A stretch of DNA of 39,331 nucleotides from contig JAKAJS010000080.1 of assembly GCA_021813685.1 (NCBI GenBank), positions 1-39,331 of the forward strand, written 5' to 3'. The notes under the pieces are model-generated. The model saw only the letters and a list, made by a program, of their open reading frames with translations, ran no database searches and was not told the DNA's origin. Shown in pieces: positions 1 to 9,588 of the stretch. Made by a program: the position numbers and the translations under genes. Position 1 is the stretch's first letter; each line of letters begins with the position of its first letter. The stretch comes from Deltaproteobacteria bacterium (GTDB lineage Bacteria > Desulfobacterota > Syntrophobacteria > Syntrophobacterales > Syntrophobacteraceae).

Positions 1-626
1 GCAAAACCGTCTATGAACCCCGGAGAGATGTGCTGGACAATCAGGATAGGAAGAGGAAAACTCTCGGGAATTTTCGACAGAATGGTCTTTAGAACGGTCG
101 GGCCTCCGGTTGAGGCGCCCATGGCTATTATTTTGAGATCTCTTTTAGCGGGAAGGCGCTGCTCGATAGGAGGAGCGACAGACGCAGAGAGTTTGCGTCG
201 CGCGAGGGGCCATCGTCTTACGACCTTGACTTCAGACATCAATTTTACTGTCTCGAGCAAGTTCTTAGCCGTTTCCGCATACTCAGAATGCCCAATCCCA
301 ACGGGTTTGGTGACAGCGGCCAACGCACCTTCCTCCAGTGCCCGGAATGTCGTCGCCACCTCCCCGGGATCGACACTGACGCTCACAATCACGATCGGGA
401 CCGGATTGGTCTCCATGATCTTGCGCGTTGCTTCATAGCCGTCCATCAGGGGCATGCTGATATCCATCGTTATTACGTCGGGCTTGAGAATGGGGACCGC
501 CTCCAACGCTGCTGCCCCGTTGGTTGCCGTTCCAACCACCAGCAGGGCGGGGTCGGAGCCCAGAATATGGCAAAGGAGCTCTGTGACGACAGGCGAATCT
601 TCCACAATAAGGACTCTAATGCTCAT
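1..626 (-). CDS. cheB: CheB: receptor methylesterase response regulator (partial, C-terminus off the left edge)
   Basis: Protein-glutamate methylesterase with a receiver domain; it demethylates chemoreceptors when phosphorylated by CheA and counters CheR. I translated it from the start codon at 626; the frame stays open to base 1, so about 208 residues are visible. The N-terminal receiver has the acidic pair E9/D10 and phosphoacceptor D55 in MDISMP, with K107 in the TKP motif. After a linker the catalytic domain begins; it shows the nucleophile S172 in MGASTGGP and H199 in VQHI. The third catalytic residue (Asp) lies outside the window. The ATG overlaps the TGA of the upstream kinase gene by 4 bp (ATGA), so the two are probably translationally coupled. 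In Wsp-type operons the equivalent protein is WspF. Confidence 0.95.
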   Translation of the reverse strand, partial: MSIRVLIVEDSPVVTELLCHILGSDPALLVVGTATNGAAALEAVPILKPDVITMDISMPLMDGYEATRKIMETNPVPIVIVSVSVDPGEVATTFRALEEGALAAVTKPVGIGHSEYAETAKNLLETVKLMSEVKVVRRWPLARRKLSASVAPPIEQRLPAKRDLKIIAMGASTGGPTVLKTILSKIPESFPLPILIVQHISPGFIDGF

Positions 627-2899
627 ACGAGTCTCCGGATCACTTCCAGAAGGTTGCTCTGCTCGAAGCTGCTCTTCACAATATAGGCGTTTGCCCCGAC
701 ATCGACTCCCCGCTCCTTGTCTTCACGCGAATCCAGAGCGGTAACGAGTACGACGGGAATGTTGGAAAGCTCTTTATCGGCTCGTATCCTTGCTGTGAGA
801 TCAAAGCCGTTCATTCTGGGCATATCGACATCCGATATCACAAGATCGAACGGACGGGTTTTTAACGAGGTGATCGCGTCGATTCCGTCGACCGCGGTTG
901 CGACCTCATAGCCCGCCGCTTCCAGTATGGTTCTGAGGAGAGCGCGCGCCGTGATCGAGTCCTCCACAACCAGAACCGATATCCGTTGGGGGGGGCGGTC
1001 AACGACAGCTTCTGTCGGAGGGAAAGCCATCTTTTCCGCAGAGATCATCAAATCGGCTACATTGAGAATGGGGACGACCTTCCCGTTGGCGAGAAGTGTG
1101 GCGCCCGCGATATTGCGAACGCGAGAAAGCTGAGGACCAAGGGGCTTTACCAGGATCTCCTGTTCGTGAAGGACTTCATCGATAAGAAAGGCCATGCGCT
1201 TTCCGGCTGCACTGAGCAACGCGACCTGGATGAAAGGGCCTTCGCCCTGAGGCCTGCTGCCCATCGCTCTCAATTCCAGCACCGCTCCCAGTCGGGCCAG
1301 AGAAATTGCCTGGCCCTCAATGGAGAGGGTCTCACGATTCTCTACAGTCCGTATTTCCTCTCTTTTTACTCTTGCCACCCTTTCGATATTTGCGGAAGGA
1401 AGGAAGAAAAGATCTCCGCCAACCCGCACCAGTACTCCGCGGAAGGTGGCAATGGTAAGAGGAACCGCTATTTCAAGCGTAGTCCCGATCCCCGGTTGTG
1501 AAGCAACCCTGACCGTGCCATTTAACTTTTCGACCCGTTCTCTGACAATGGCAAGCCCGAGTCCCCTGCCTGAAATGTCCGTGATGATGGAGCTCGTGGT
1601 CACTCCGGAGCGAAAGATTAACGATAGAGCATCCTCTTCATCCCGGCTGTCCCCTTCTTCATGCGATACAGCCTCTTTGCCCAGCGCCGCTTCTTTGATT
1701 TCATAGGCGCTAATCCCTGCGCCATCATCGGAAACCGCGATCGCTATTTTGCCATCCGACGATGACGCGGCAATTCTTATCTTCCCGCGGGGCGGCTTGC
1801 CTTTCGCGATCCTGTCGGCCGGCTTTTCGATGCCGTGGTCTATGCAGTTTCTCACCAGATGTATCAGAGGGTCTTTCAATTCCTCAAGCACCCGCCGATC
1901 CACTTCAATGTCTGAGCCCTCGCAACCAAGATCTGCTTCTTTGCCTGCTTCCTTGGTGAGTTCGCGCACAAGCATTGGAAACATTTCGAGAAGGGACGAA
2001 AATGGAAGCATCAATGTCTGCTTCATGTCTTCGAGCAGAGTGTCAACCATGGCCCCAAAGGAGCGCTTGTCATATTCAGCCTCCTTAATGAGTCCGGCCA
2101 TGGCGGGTTCAAAGGAGAGGATCAAGGACACCGCGCTGTTGACCATTGCGTCTCTGTCTCGACTCGGCAAGGCTGCATCGAATGACTTTCTTCCTAAAAT
2201 TTCCTTTTTCCAATGATCGAATCGGGTTTTAAGCTCCTTTAGCTCCTCCAGGCGCTGGCCGGCAGCGAGTTTTATGGATAGCATCTCCTCGGCCCGCAGG
2301 AGAAGGGAATCGAGTTTGACAGTGGAAATCCTGATCGTTTCAGTGATTCGGGGCAAAGGCGCAGAGAGTGTGATACGCTTTGCGGGTTCTAATTCGCCGG
2401 CCTGCTCTATCGATTCGAATCCCGATTTTCCGTCCGCCTTGTCGGCAAAACCCGGCCCTCCAGCGTCGGCTTCCGGTCCGGGAGGAGCAACATACTGTTT
2501 GCGAGTGGCATGTTCGAGGGCCTGAAGCAGGTTTTTTAGCTCGAAGCTTTCAGCCCCGGAGGGTCCTTCGTGTACAGCCAGTCGCAACGCGCAGTCGACC
2601 GCGCCGAGCAAAAGATCGAGCAGCTCGGAAGAGGGAGTCATCTCTTTGCGTTTGAAGGCGGAAAACACATTCTCCATCGATTGGCAAATTGCAACTATCT
2701 CGGAGAGGTTTACAGCACGGGCAGCCCCCTTGAGGCTGTGGGATTCCCTGTAGATTGTTTCGACAATCTCGGCTTGTTTTTCGGGCTCCGCTTTCTCAAT
2801 TTCAATAAGACCGGAAGATATTTTCGTGAGGTGCTCGTGCGCCTCGATTTTGAACATGGGAAGGAGTTTTTCGAGAAGCTCCTTATCCCTCCGGTTCAT
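623..2899 (-). CDS. cheA: CheA-type hybrid histidine kinase with C-terminal receiver (WspE-like)
   Basis: Central kinase of the chemosensory operon. Domains in order (758 residues): HPt with phosphoacceptor H54 in the HSLKGAA box, a low-complexity linker with no recognisable P2 domain, a dimerisation/HATPase core (N box HLVRNCIDHG, G1 SDDGAGI, G2 GRGLGLAIV), a CheW-like regulatory domain, and a receiver from about residue 640 with D690 in SDVDMP and K742. A CheA fused to its own receiver is typical of WspE and FrzE-type systems, where the receiver acts as a phosphate sink or internal regulator. The start at 2899 is chosen because AAGGAG lies at a good distance; an ATG 24 bp upstream has no ribosome-binding site. 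It overlaps cheB by 4 bp and follows the PAS-receptor gene after 92 bp. Confidence 0.95.
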   Translation of the reverse strand: MNRRDKELLEKLLPMFKIEAHEHLTKISSGLIEIEKAEPEKQAEIVETIYRESHSLKGAARAVNLSEIVAICQSMENVFSAFKRKEMTPSSELLDLLLGAVDCALRLAVHEGPSGAESFELKNLLQALEHATRKQYVAPPGPEADAGGPGFADKADGKSGFESIEQAGELEPAKRITLSAPLPRITETIRISTVKLDSLLLRAEEMLSIKLAAGQRLEELKELKTRFDHWKKEILGRKSFDAALPSRDRDAMVNSAVSLILSFEPAMAGLIKEAEYDKRSFGAMVDTLLEDMKQTLMLPFSSLLEMFPMLVRELTKEAGKEADLGCEGSDIEVDRRVLEELKDPLIHLVRNCIDHGIEKPADRIAKGKPPRGKIRIAASSSDGKIAIAVSDDGAGISAYEIKEAALGKEAVSHEEGDSRDEEDALSLIFRSGVTTSSIITDISGRGLGLAIVRERVEKLNGTVRVASQPGIGTTLEIAVPLTIATFRGVLVRVGGDLFFLPSANIERVARVKREEIRTVENRETLSIEGQAISLARLGAVLELRAMGSRPQGEGPFIQVALLSAAGKRMAFLIDEVLHEQEILVKPLGPQLSRVRNIAGATLLANGKVVPILNVADLMISAEKMAFPPTEAVVDRPPQRISVLVVEDSITARALLRTILEAAGYEVATAVDGIDAITSLKTRPFDLVISDVDMPRMNGFDLTARIRADKELSNIPVVLVTALDSREDKERGVDVGANAYIVKSSFEQSNLLEVIRRLV

Positions 2900-2991
2900 A
2901 CCCACTCCTTGTTGTCCAAACATCGGGTGACAGGGGAATCAATTCACGAACTCCCGGCTTGCCAGGGTGGTGAACGCCTGAAGCTGATGAG

Positions 2992-4980
2992 CTAAACCGT
3001 ATATCTTGCCACCATCTCCTTTAGCTTCTGTCCCAGTTCGTTCAAATTCTGCGATGCACCCTCGGCCTGCTTGATTCCAGACACGTTCTGCCGGGATGCC
3101 TGCCTGATATTTTCCATTGCGAGTGTAACCTGGTCCATTCCGGCAAACTGCTGTTGGCTCGAAACTGCGATCTGAGTGGCCGCCTTGGCGGATTCCGCGA
3201 TGCTTTCGGCAAGCTTCCGTATGGACTCTCCCGATTCGGATGCCTGCTTGACTCCGCCCTCCACAGCTTTGCTGACCTGCTCGGCAGCCATTACGGATGC
3301 ACTGGTGGCCTTCTGGATATCGGCAAGGATGACTCGGACCTGCTCGGTTGCCTGTTTGGACTGGCTCGCCAGACTCTTGATTTCCTGTGCAACCACCGCA
3401 AAGCCCTTTCCATGTTCTCCGGCCTTCGACGCCTCGATAGCGGCGTTTACCGCCAGCAGATTGGATTGCTGGGCCAAATCGCCGACGACGGTAATGATCT
3501 CGCCTATTGCCTGGGTTTGTTCGCTGAGTCGCACAATGCTTTCAGCCACCGATTCCATGAGTCCGCGGATATGGTTGATCCCCTCAACGGTTTTTGACAC
3601 CGCCACATTGCCCTGCTGGGCAACCAGCACCGCTTGTTGCGCCCTTTCGGAGACACTCATGGATTTCTCGGAGGATAGCCGCGCGGTCTGCTTTACTTCC
3701 TCAACCGTCGCAGTGGTCTCATTTACCGACTCGGCGGTCTGGGTTGAAACGGTGGCCAGTTCAGTAACAAGACTCAGGATTTCGCTGACCGAGCTTGCGA
3801 GCACGTTGGCCGCTTCCTGGACCTGGACGTTCAACTCCCTCAGGTTTGCCTCGGCCTGTCTGCGCTCGGTGATGTCGCGGGCGGCAGCAAAGACACCCTG
3901 GAGTTGGCCGGACTCGGTCATGTAGACCGCAGCGTTGTAAAGCACGTCGGTGAGGCGGCCGGAGGTGTGCCGGATTGTAAGCGGATAATCTCTGACAAAG
4001 CCCCGGGATATGACTTTCTGGTAGCCCTCCCGCGCCTTCTCGGGCTCGGTAAAATAGTCGGAAAAATCGCTTCCGATCAAGCTCTCGCGCGCAAAACCGG
4101 TTACGAGTTCGGTGGCCTTGTTGACGTCGGTTATTTTTCCTTCAGGACTTATGGTGACCAGGGGATCGAGACTGGCCTCCAGGAGGCTGCGGGTGTAGAG
4201 TGAGGCCACCCTCAGTTCTTCCTCCATTCTCCTGCGCTCGGTAACATCGCGGGCTGCGGCAAAGACCCCCTGGACATTTCCCTCTGCGTCCCTGTAGACG
4301 GAGGCATTGTAAAACACGTAGGTCAGCTTGCCGCTTGTATGCCTGATCGTGAGAGGATAGTCGGTAACGAAGCCCTTCTCGAAGACCTGTCGGTAGCCCG
4401 CCCGCGCCATGTCCGGTTCGGTAAAGTAGTTCGAAAAATCCGTTCCGATAAGCTGATCGCGCCCGAGGCCGGTGACCTTTATGGTAGCCTCGTTTACGTC
4501 TGTGATCATTCCCTCGGGACTGATGGTCACCAACGGATCGAGACTTGCCTCCAGGAGGCTCCGGGCGTACTGTGAGGCCTGTCTTTGTTCGGATACATCA
4601 CGTGCGGCGGCGAATACGCCCAGGATTTTCCCCTCGGCATCCTTGTAGACCGACGCATTATAGAGAACGTGGATCAGCTTGCCGCTCGTATGACGAATTG
4701 TCAGGGGATAATCTGTCACAAAGCCCTTTTCGAATACCTGCAAATAGCCCTCGCGCGCCAGCTCCGGTTCGGTAAAATAGTTGGAAAAGTCGGTCCCGAC
4801 GAGCTGATCGCGTTGGAGGCCGGTGGCCTTTATGGTTGCTTCGTTTACATCGGTGATCTTTCCTTCGGGACTTATCGTCACCAATGGATCGAGGCTCGCC
4901 TCGATAAGGCTTCGGGTATATATCGATGCTTTTCGCAATTGCTCTTCGAGTTTTCTACGCTTGGCGCCAAACAAGCTCAT
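2992..4980 (-). CDS. Soluble methyl-accepting chemotaxis protein with three tandem PAS domains
   Basis: Cytosolic chemoreceptor of 662 residues with no transmembrane segment. Three near-identical PAS modules start at about residues 21, 138 and 262 (spacing 117 and 124); each carries the phrases [19 protein letters not shown] and [10 protein letters not shown]. After the third module comes a coiled coil and the MCP signalling hairpin, with its tip around residues 500-530 ([22 protein letters not shown]). The hairpin tip binds CheW and CheA. PAS modules usually sense redox state, oxygen or small ligands; no heme- or flavin-ligating residue can be assigned here. GGGAGG precedes the ATG. The gene lies between the second cheW and cheA, 18 bp after cheW, a position with no counterpart in the classical Wsp operon. 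Confidence 0.93.
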   Translation of the reverse strand: MSLFGAKRRKLEEQLRKASIYTRSLIEASLDPLVTISPEGKITDVNEATIKATGLQRDQLVGTDFSNYFTEPELAREGYLQVFEKGFVTDYPLTIRHTSGKLIHVLYNASVYKDAEGKILGVFAAARDVSEQRQASQYARSLLEASLDPLVTISPEGMITDVNEATIKVTGLGRDQLIGTDFSNYFTEPDMARAGYRQVFEKGFVTDYPLTIRHTSGKLTYVFYNASVYRDAEGNVQGVFAAARDVTERRRMEEELRVASLYTRSLLEASLDPLVTISPEGKITDVNKATELVTGFARESLIGSDFSDYFTEPEKAREGYQKVISRGFVRDYPLTIRHTSGRLTDVLYNAAVYMTESGQLQGVFAAARDITERRQAEANLRELNVQVQEAANVLASSVSEILSLVTELATVSTQTAESVNETTATVEEVKQTARLSSEKSMSVSERAQQAVLVAQQGNVAVSKTVEGINHIRGLMESVAESIVRLSEQTQAIGEIITVVGDLAQQSNLLAVNAAIEASKAGEHGKGFAVVAQEIKSLASQSKQATEQVRVILADIQKATSASVMAAEQVSKAVEGGVKQASESGESIRKLAESIAESAKAATQIAVSSQQQFAGMDQVTLAMENIRQASRQNVSGIKQAEGASQNLNELGQKLKEMVARYTV

Positions 4981-4998
4981 ATAAGGTCCTCCCGATTA

Positions 4999-5598
4999 TC
5001 AAGCTTCTTCGTAGACAATGATTTCCTTGTCCCCCAACAGTCTTGCCGCGTCCAAGATCACCGTTCGGTCTCCTGTGACGCCCCGAAGAAATCTTTCACG
5101 GATACCCGTAAAAGTCGGAATCGAGGGCTGGATTTCCTCAACCGCGATAGTTCGCACATCAAGTATGGCATCTGCAAGAAGGCCGAACACCATTTTGCCA
5201 TCACTGAGTATGATGACCTTGTTGAGTTCGCTTATTCCTTTCTGAGGCATTTCAAAAAATCTCTTTATGTCTATAATCGAGATTACCTGTGCCCGCACGT
5301 TGAAAAGCCCCAGAACAAAAGAGGGAGTGCAGGGAAGAGGGGTATAGTCCGTGAGCGGATACACCTCGCGAACATAGCTCGATTCGATCGCGTATCGCTC
5401 GTTGGCCAGCATGAACCCAACCACTTCCATAGTCTCCCGATCCGGGTCCTCACCGGGATGGCCGGCAAGCAGGTTGGCCCTTTCCTTTAAAATCTTTCTC
5501 CTCGCTTCCGGATCGGGTGAGGAGCCTTTTGCTATCGCGGCGCCGGTTGACTCAAGCCGGCGATGAATTTCGCTCCAGTCGATTTGCTTCTCACTCAT
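4999..5598 (-). CDS. cheW: CheW-type coupling protein with N-terminal extension (WspD-like)
   Basis: Adaptor that links receptors to the CheA kinase in the signalling array. The 199 residues begin with a charged helical extension of about 55 residues, followed by one CheW domain (FMLANERYAIESSYVREVYP, then GLFNVRAQVISIIDIKRFF). An N-terminally extended CheW is what WspD looks like, and its place directly after cheR matches that operon. GAGGAG lies upstream of the ATG. The gap to cheR is 4 bp and to the following PAS-receptor gene 18 bp, so this is one transcription unit. It differs from the other CheW in the operon (7223-7732), which lacks the extension, so the two may serve different receptors. 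Confidence 0.92.
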   Translation of the reverse strand: MSEKQIDWSEIHRRLESTGAAIAKGSSPDPEARRKILKERANLLAGHPGEDPDRETMEVVGFMLANERYAIESSYVREVYPLTDYTPLPCTPSFVLGLFNVRAQVISIIDIKRFFEMPQKGISELNKVIILSDGKMVFGLLADAILDVRTIAVEEIQPSIPTFTGIRERFLRGVTGDRTVILDAARLLGDKEIIVYEEA

Positions 5599-5602
5599 CG
5601 GA

Positions 5603-7135
5603 TCACTCCTCGATCTCGGATTGCTGCATTAACCGTAGTATCTCCGTCAATCTCTGCGCGTTGATTCCTTCCGATTCGGCCAGGACCTGATCCGCAGGTT
5701 CGGAATTCAAAAGGAAGAGTGCATTTTCAAAATGTCTGGCTGCGTTCTTGTGATCGCCCGACTTTCTGCAGATGTTTCCCAGAGCTACATGGGCGGGAAT
5801 GAATTTGGAGTCGATATAAAGAGCTCTCCTGAGTGAAACGGCGGCATCTTCCGTTCGATCCAGTTCCTGGAAGATGGTTGCCATCAGATAATGATAACCG
5901 GCATTGAGCTTATCTGAAGATACGGCCTTGGCGCTACATTCCAGTGCTTTATCGAGCTTTCCGCAATTTGCATAAATGCGTGTAAGAAGCGCCCAACCGG
6001 CGGCATCTGATGAACTCTGTAAAAGCAGCTTTTCGACCTTCTCGATCGCCTCCGGATAGGAGCCCGCCAGATAAAGTGCTGAGGCCTGCTCATAGAGTTC
6101 CTTCGGGTTTGGATCGTCGGTGTTTGAAACTTCAAACATCGCAGACCCGCCATGCTCTTCCTGCCTGGGGGGGAGGAGCTCAATCACGGATTTAAAGACA
6201 GGAGCGGCTGCGGGATCTGGATTGGGAGCGGGTTCCAACGCCGGTTTTGGCGTTTCAAACAGTCTGGCGGGGAAATCGCCTGCTCCGACAGCTCCCTGTT
6301 TCTTGAAAAAAATCCTGCCCCTAACGCTAACTGTCGAAAATTGCGAGAATAAGCGAACGGAAGACTCGATTGGACTCACAATCAGCAATCCACCCTCAAG
6401 CAGGGAACGGTGAAGATTTTTCACAACTTTTTGCGCCGATTCCCCAACAAAATACATCAGCACGTTTCGACACAATATGATGTCGAAAGCATTTGTCTTA
6501 TTGACAAGCGAGGGATACGAATCTTCGACAAGGTTCAGAGAGCAAAAATCCACCATCTTCCTGACTCGCGAAATGAGCTCAAAGCGGCCGTCCCCCGTTT
6601 GTTTGAAAAATTCCTTCTTGATCTCAGGCTTTACGTCGCGAAAAGACCATGGGCCATAAACGCCGCGGACAGCTTTTTGCAATGATCGTGCATTGAAGTC
6701 CGTAGCCAGAATGGAAATATTCCAGTCTTCGATATCCGGAATCATCTGACTGAGAAGAATGGCGATCGAGTAAGGCTCTTCGCCCGAAGAACAGCCCGCA
6801 CTCCAAATCCTGAGGAATTTCCCATTGCTGCGTCGATGCCGGATCAACTCGGAGAGTATGGGTTGCTCGAGGGCCTTGAATAGCCCTTTGTCCCTGAAAA
6901 AATAGGTCTCACCCACTGTAAGATGGCTGGCCAGAATTTCAATCTGATGGGAGGTGGGCGATGAAGAAAGAAGCCATTCGATGCAGGACTCACCATCATC
7001 ACAGTCAAGCTCGCCGGCTGCCAGGTTGATTGCCTGCTCCAGGTTCTGCCAGCGTTCTTCGGGAAAATGCAAACCCATTCTGGCAGCAACGTAAGTGCTG
7101 AGTCGTGATAGCTGCCGTTCAGGGATGTTGCCCAT
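5603..7135 (-). CDS. cheR: CheR-type chemoreceptor methyltransferase with C-terminal TPR repeats (WspC-like)
   Basis: SAM-dependent methyltransferase that methylates glutamates on chemoreceptors; 510 residues. The N-terminal half is the CheR helical subdomain plus the SAM-binding fold, with SAGCSSGEEPYSIAI as the glycine-rich motif and CRNVLMYF in the core. After a Pro/Ala-rich linker, the last about 160 residues form tetratricopeptide repeats (LYLAGSYPEAIEKVEKLL, then ALECSAKAVSSDKLNAGYHY, then DAAVSLRRALYIDSKFIPAH). CheR plus TPR is the WspC/FrzF arrangement; the TPRs usually mediate protein contacts. The start at 7135 (ATG with GGAAG upstream) is preferred to an in-frame TTG at 7180. A tightly packed cheW follows 4 bp later. 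Confidence 0.93.
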   Translation of the reverse strand: MGNIPERQLSRLSTYVAARMGLHFPEERWQNLEQAINLAAGELDCDDGESCIEWLLSSSPTSHQIEILASHLTVGETYFFRDKGLFKALEQPILSELIRHRRSNGKFLRIWSAGCSSGEEPYSIAILLSQMIPDIEDWNISILATDFNARSLQKAVRGVYGPWSFRDVKPEIKKEFFKQTGDGRFELISRVRKMVDFCSLNLVEDSYPSLVNKTNAFDIILCRNVLMYFVGESAQKVVKNLHRSLLEGGLLIVSPIESSVRLFSQFSTVSVRGRIFFKKQGAVGAGDFPARLFETPKPALEPAPNPDPAAAPVFKSVIELLPPRQEEHGGSAMFEVSNTDDPNPKELYEQASALYLAGSYPEAIEKVEKLLLQSSSDAAGWALLTRIYANCGKLDKALECSAKAVSSDKLNAGYHYLMATIFQELDRTEDAAVSLRRALYIDSKFIPAHVALGNICRKSGDHKNAARHFENALFLLNSEPADQVLAESEGINAQRLTEILRLMQQSEIEE

Positions 7136-7222
7136 TGACTTCCACTTCCTTACCAATTGGCCCCTCAAAAGCCTGAGCAAAATGAGAAGAAAATTAACCG
7201 GAGCAGGATAAAAAGGTCAAAC

Positions 7223-7732
7223 TCAAACCCGCGGCATGGCCTCATCAAGGGTCCTTTCCTCTTCCAGGGAGAGAAACTTGTCGAGATCATGAATGAGTAT
7301 CATTCCATCCCCGAGCGTTGCCACGCCGTCTATATAATCCATCCGAGGCAGGATGTCCGATGCATGCACAAGACCGTCGGACGATACCTCGACAGAAGAT
7401 ACGGAATCGACCAGAAGGGCGACCGTTCGCCTGCCGGTTTTCGCAATAATGAACTGGTCGTCCAACCCCAGTTCTTTTTCCGGCAAATGGAACCGTCTTC
7501 GGATGTTCAGAACCGGAACCACCTTACCGGCCAGGTTTATAATCCCCATCACAATTTCGGGCGCGGAAGGCAAGCCCGTCACTTCCGCGGATCGAATGAC
7601 CCTCTGGACAACCGGCAGTTTCAGACCGTAGCGCTGCTCATCGAGCAGAAAGACAACCAACTGCACCGATTCCTCCACTCTCCTCTCCCGCACCGGAACT
7701 TGACGGACACTTGCGGGAGGTGCAACCTTCAT
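7223..7732 (-). CDS. cheW: CheW-type coupling protein (WspB-like)
   Basis: Second receptor-kinase adaptor, 169 residues from the ATG at 7732. One CheW domain is visible: VQLVVFLLDEQRYGLKLPVV, then GIINLAGKVVPVLNIRRRF and VALLVDSVSSVEVS. The open frame continues 30 codons further upstream, but that part is hydrophobic and unlike a CheW N-terminus, so I treat it as untranslated. The chosen start has no strong ribosome-binding site, which leaves the start uncertain. The gene lies 87 bp before cheR and about 310 bp after the membrane-receptor gene. A perfect 7-bp inverted repeat lies 24 bp upstream of the start. Confidence 0.9.
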   Translation of the reverse strand: MKVAPPASVRQVPVRERRVEESVQLVVFLLDEQRYGLKLPVVQRVIRSAEVTGLPSAPEIVMGIINLAGKVVPVLNIRRRFHLPEKELGLDDQFIIAKTGRRTVALLVDSVSSVEVSSDGLVHASDILPRMDYIDGVATLGDGMILIHDLDKFLSLEEERTLDEAMPRV

Positions 7733-8045
7733 GAAGTAAAACCAAGTCAGTTTTATTCCTATACATATCATAGGAAGTATACATACAGGGGCAAGCAGGG
7801 GCAAGCTCCAATGATTTATCAACCCTTAGAGGAACAAAACGAGGGACATCACGGGCCTTAATGCCGTCGCCGGAGGGGACATGGAATCGTTAGAAGCCAT
7901 GGCGGCGAGATGAGGGTGGATAGCGTCCAAGGAAAGGGCAGCAGCTTAACGGCACTGCCCTTCCGGCGCTTGAGAAGACCAAGATGTTCAAAAACCTGGC
8001 TACAACCAAAATTATCCGGCTCGTGCCGGATCACACCTACAGCCT
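7733..8045. other. Intergenic stretch inside the chemosensory operon
   Basis: No convincing gene in these 313 bp. A 68-codon minus-strand frame (7858-8064) overlaps the receptor's last codons in another frame and has no family features. The stretch contains a perfect inverted repeat, TTCCTAT and ATAGGAA with a 7-nt centre (7756-7776), and a short tandem AGGGGCAAGC at about 7787-7806. The gap may hold a second promoter for the cheW-to-cheB part of the operon, but no clear -35/-10 pair stands out. Confidence 0.5.
7756..7776. promoter_or_regulatory. Perfect inverted repeat upstream of cheW
   Basis: TTCCTAT and ATAGGAA are perfect inverted arms (7 bp each) around a 7-nt centre, ending 24 bp before the cheW start at 7732. 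The arms are A/T-rich and no T-run follows, so this looks more like a dimeric-regulator operator than a terminator. It could also be chance. No regulator can be named. Confidence 0.3.
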
Positions 8046-9395
8046 CTATATATAAATTCCACAACCCACATAGGCATTCTCCCCGGGAATCACGCGGACA
8101 TAGGCGCTCTTAAGAGAAGGGGCGCTCGCCCCCGGCTTGGGCCACCAGTAGTTCATCCAACCGGAACCGCTGGCGGCCGCCAATTCAGACATGTCCAGGT
8201 TGAACGTTTTCCCCTTGATATCTTGTAATGTACCGACCGGAGTTCCGACAAGATGCGGCGCGAAAGGATGGGCCAGCGTGGTCATGTTTCCCCCGATGGT
8301 ATTAATAAAGAGATACCATTCCCCTCTACAAAAGGGGCCGTTCTTATCCTGAATGGCGGCGATAGTCGCCTGCAGTCCTCTTTTTCTTACCATATCGAGC
8401 CCTTTTTTCACCAGCTCCACCGCCATTTTTCTTCTATTTTCGCCTGTGAGGATCTGCAGCAGACTGGAGGAGACGTCGCGCATCTGTTCCACCTGCGCCT
8501 CCATATTTTCGGAATTGTCGGCGCTTTCGTGGGCCTTGGCGGCGTTTTCCTGCGTAACGCTGTCGATCTGGTTGATAGCCGTTGAGATTTCCGTAAGGCT
8601 GATGCGCTGTTCGGCGGAGGCCTCGGCGATTTCGCGGATGAGGTTTACCGACTGTTCGAAGGATTGCACCATCTTTTTGAAATCATTTTCGGTTTGATTG
8701 ACAAGCGAGACGCCTGCGCCGGTCTTGTTGATGGCGTTTTGGATCAGTTCCTGTGTAGACCCTGCCGCTGTGGCGGAACGTTTGGCGAGATTTCGCACCT
8801 CTTCGGCTACCACGGCGAACCCCGCCCCGTTTTCCCCGGCCCGAGCCGCTTCGACCGCCGCGTTCAGGGCCAGCAGGTTGGTCTGAAAGGCGATGGCGTC
8901 AATCTCCTTAATAATCTCGCTGATTTTAAGGCTTGCCTCGGAAATCTCCTCCATTGCCTGGCTCGTTTGCGTCATGGAGGAAGCGGCGCGATGCGCCATT
9001 TTCTGTACCTCTTCGATCAGACCGCGTCCTGTCTCGGCTTTATCTGCATTGTGTCTGGTTGTGACGGTAACCTCCTCGAGACTTGCAGCAGTTTGTTCCA
9101 GGCTGCTCGCCTGAGTGGAGGCGCCGTCGGCCAGGGAGTTGGACATGCTGTAATATTGAATGGAGGTTTTTTCCACCTCGTCCACCATGTCTCTCAATAT
9201 TTCCACTGACGAATTCAACGGGATCAAAATGAGGCGAAGTACGTACATCGTCTCTGAAATGAGAGCACAGGAAGCCAGCGCGGCAACCACAATCAGCTTC
9301 GAGTGCGCACTCAAAACAGGCGCCACCGAAGCGGCGATTAGCCCTGTTACTGCCAGCGCTGTAAACAGTATGATCCTCTTCATTCTGCCGCTCAT
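8046..9395 (-). CDS. Membrane methyl-accepting chemotaxis protein with C-terminal Cache-like domain
   Basis: Chemoreceptor of 449 residues and first gene of the operon. Two hydrophobic segments lie at about residues 6-27 and 33-58, with almost no periplasmic loop between them. The MCP signalling domain follows, with its hairpin tip at about residues 165-205 ([20 protein letters not shown], then [13 protein letters not shown]). The last about 115 residues (from about 335) resemble the single-Cache type 2 fold: [30 protein letters not shown] and the terminal GCGIYI. This ligand-binding module is normally periplasmic and N-terminal. Here it is after the signalling domain and therefore predicted cytoplasmic. 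AAGGGA precedes the ATG. The position matches wspA, but the architecture differs. Confidence 0.9.
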   Translation of the reverse strand: MSGRMKRIILFTALAVTGLIAASVAPVLSAHSKLIVVAALASCALISETMYVLRLILIPLNSSVEILRDMVDEVEKTSIQYYSMSNSLADGASTQASSLEQTAASLEEVTVTTRHNADKAETGRGLIEEVQKMAHRAASSMTQTSQAMEEISEASLKISEIIKEIDAIAFQTNLLALNAAVEAARAGENGAGFAVVAEEVRNLAKRSATAAGSTQELIQNAINKTGAGVSLVNQTENDFKKMVQSFEQSVNLIREIAEASAEQRISLTEISTAINQIDSVTQENAAKAHESADNSENMEAQVEQMRDVSSSLLQILTGENRRKMAVELVKKGLDMVRKRGLQATIAAIQDKNGPFCRGEWYLFINTIGGNMTTLAHPFAPHLVGTPVGTLQDIKGKTFNLDMSELAAASGSGWMNYWWPKPGASAPSLKSAYVRVIPGENAYVGCGIYI

Positions 9396-9520
9396 ACAGT
9401 ATCCCTTTTCTGTTCCGAAAACAGGGGCCCCATTCGATCCACCGGCGCTGCAGCAAGCTGCAACCCGGGACCGGACGCACTAACCTTGATTGCATACCAT
9501 ATTTTCCAGGGTTTCTTTAC

Positions 9521-9548
9521 TTATCGGCAGGTCGGGTCTTTATAATTA
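9521..9548 (-). promoter_or_regulatory. Sigma-28 (FliA)-like promoter of the chemosensory operon
   Basis: On the minus strand GCCGATAA (9528-9521) matches the flagellar sigma factor -10 consensus in all 8 positions. Upstream lies TAATTATA (9548-9541), a weak match to the TAAAGTTT -35 box, separated by 12 bp where 11 is usual. Transcription would start near 9514, about 120 bp before the receptor gene. A FliA promoter would tie the operon to flagellar gene expression. The -35 mismatch keeps the confidence moderate. Confidence 0.5.
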
Positions 9549-9588
9549 GGAAAAATCGACTGAATAGTGTCCATCCGAAAACCCCGGT

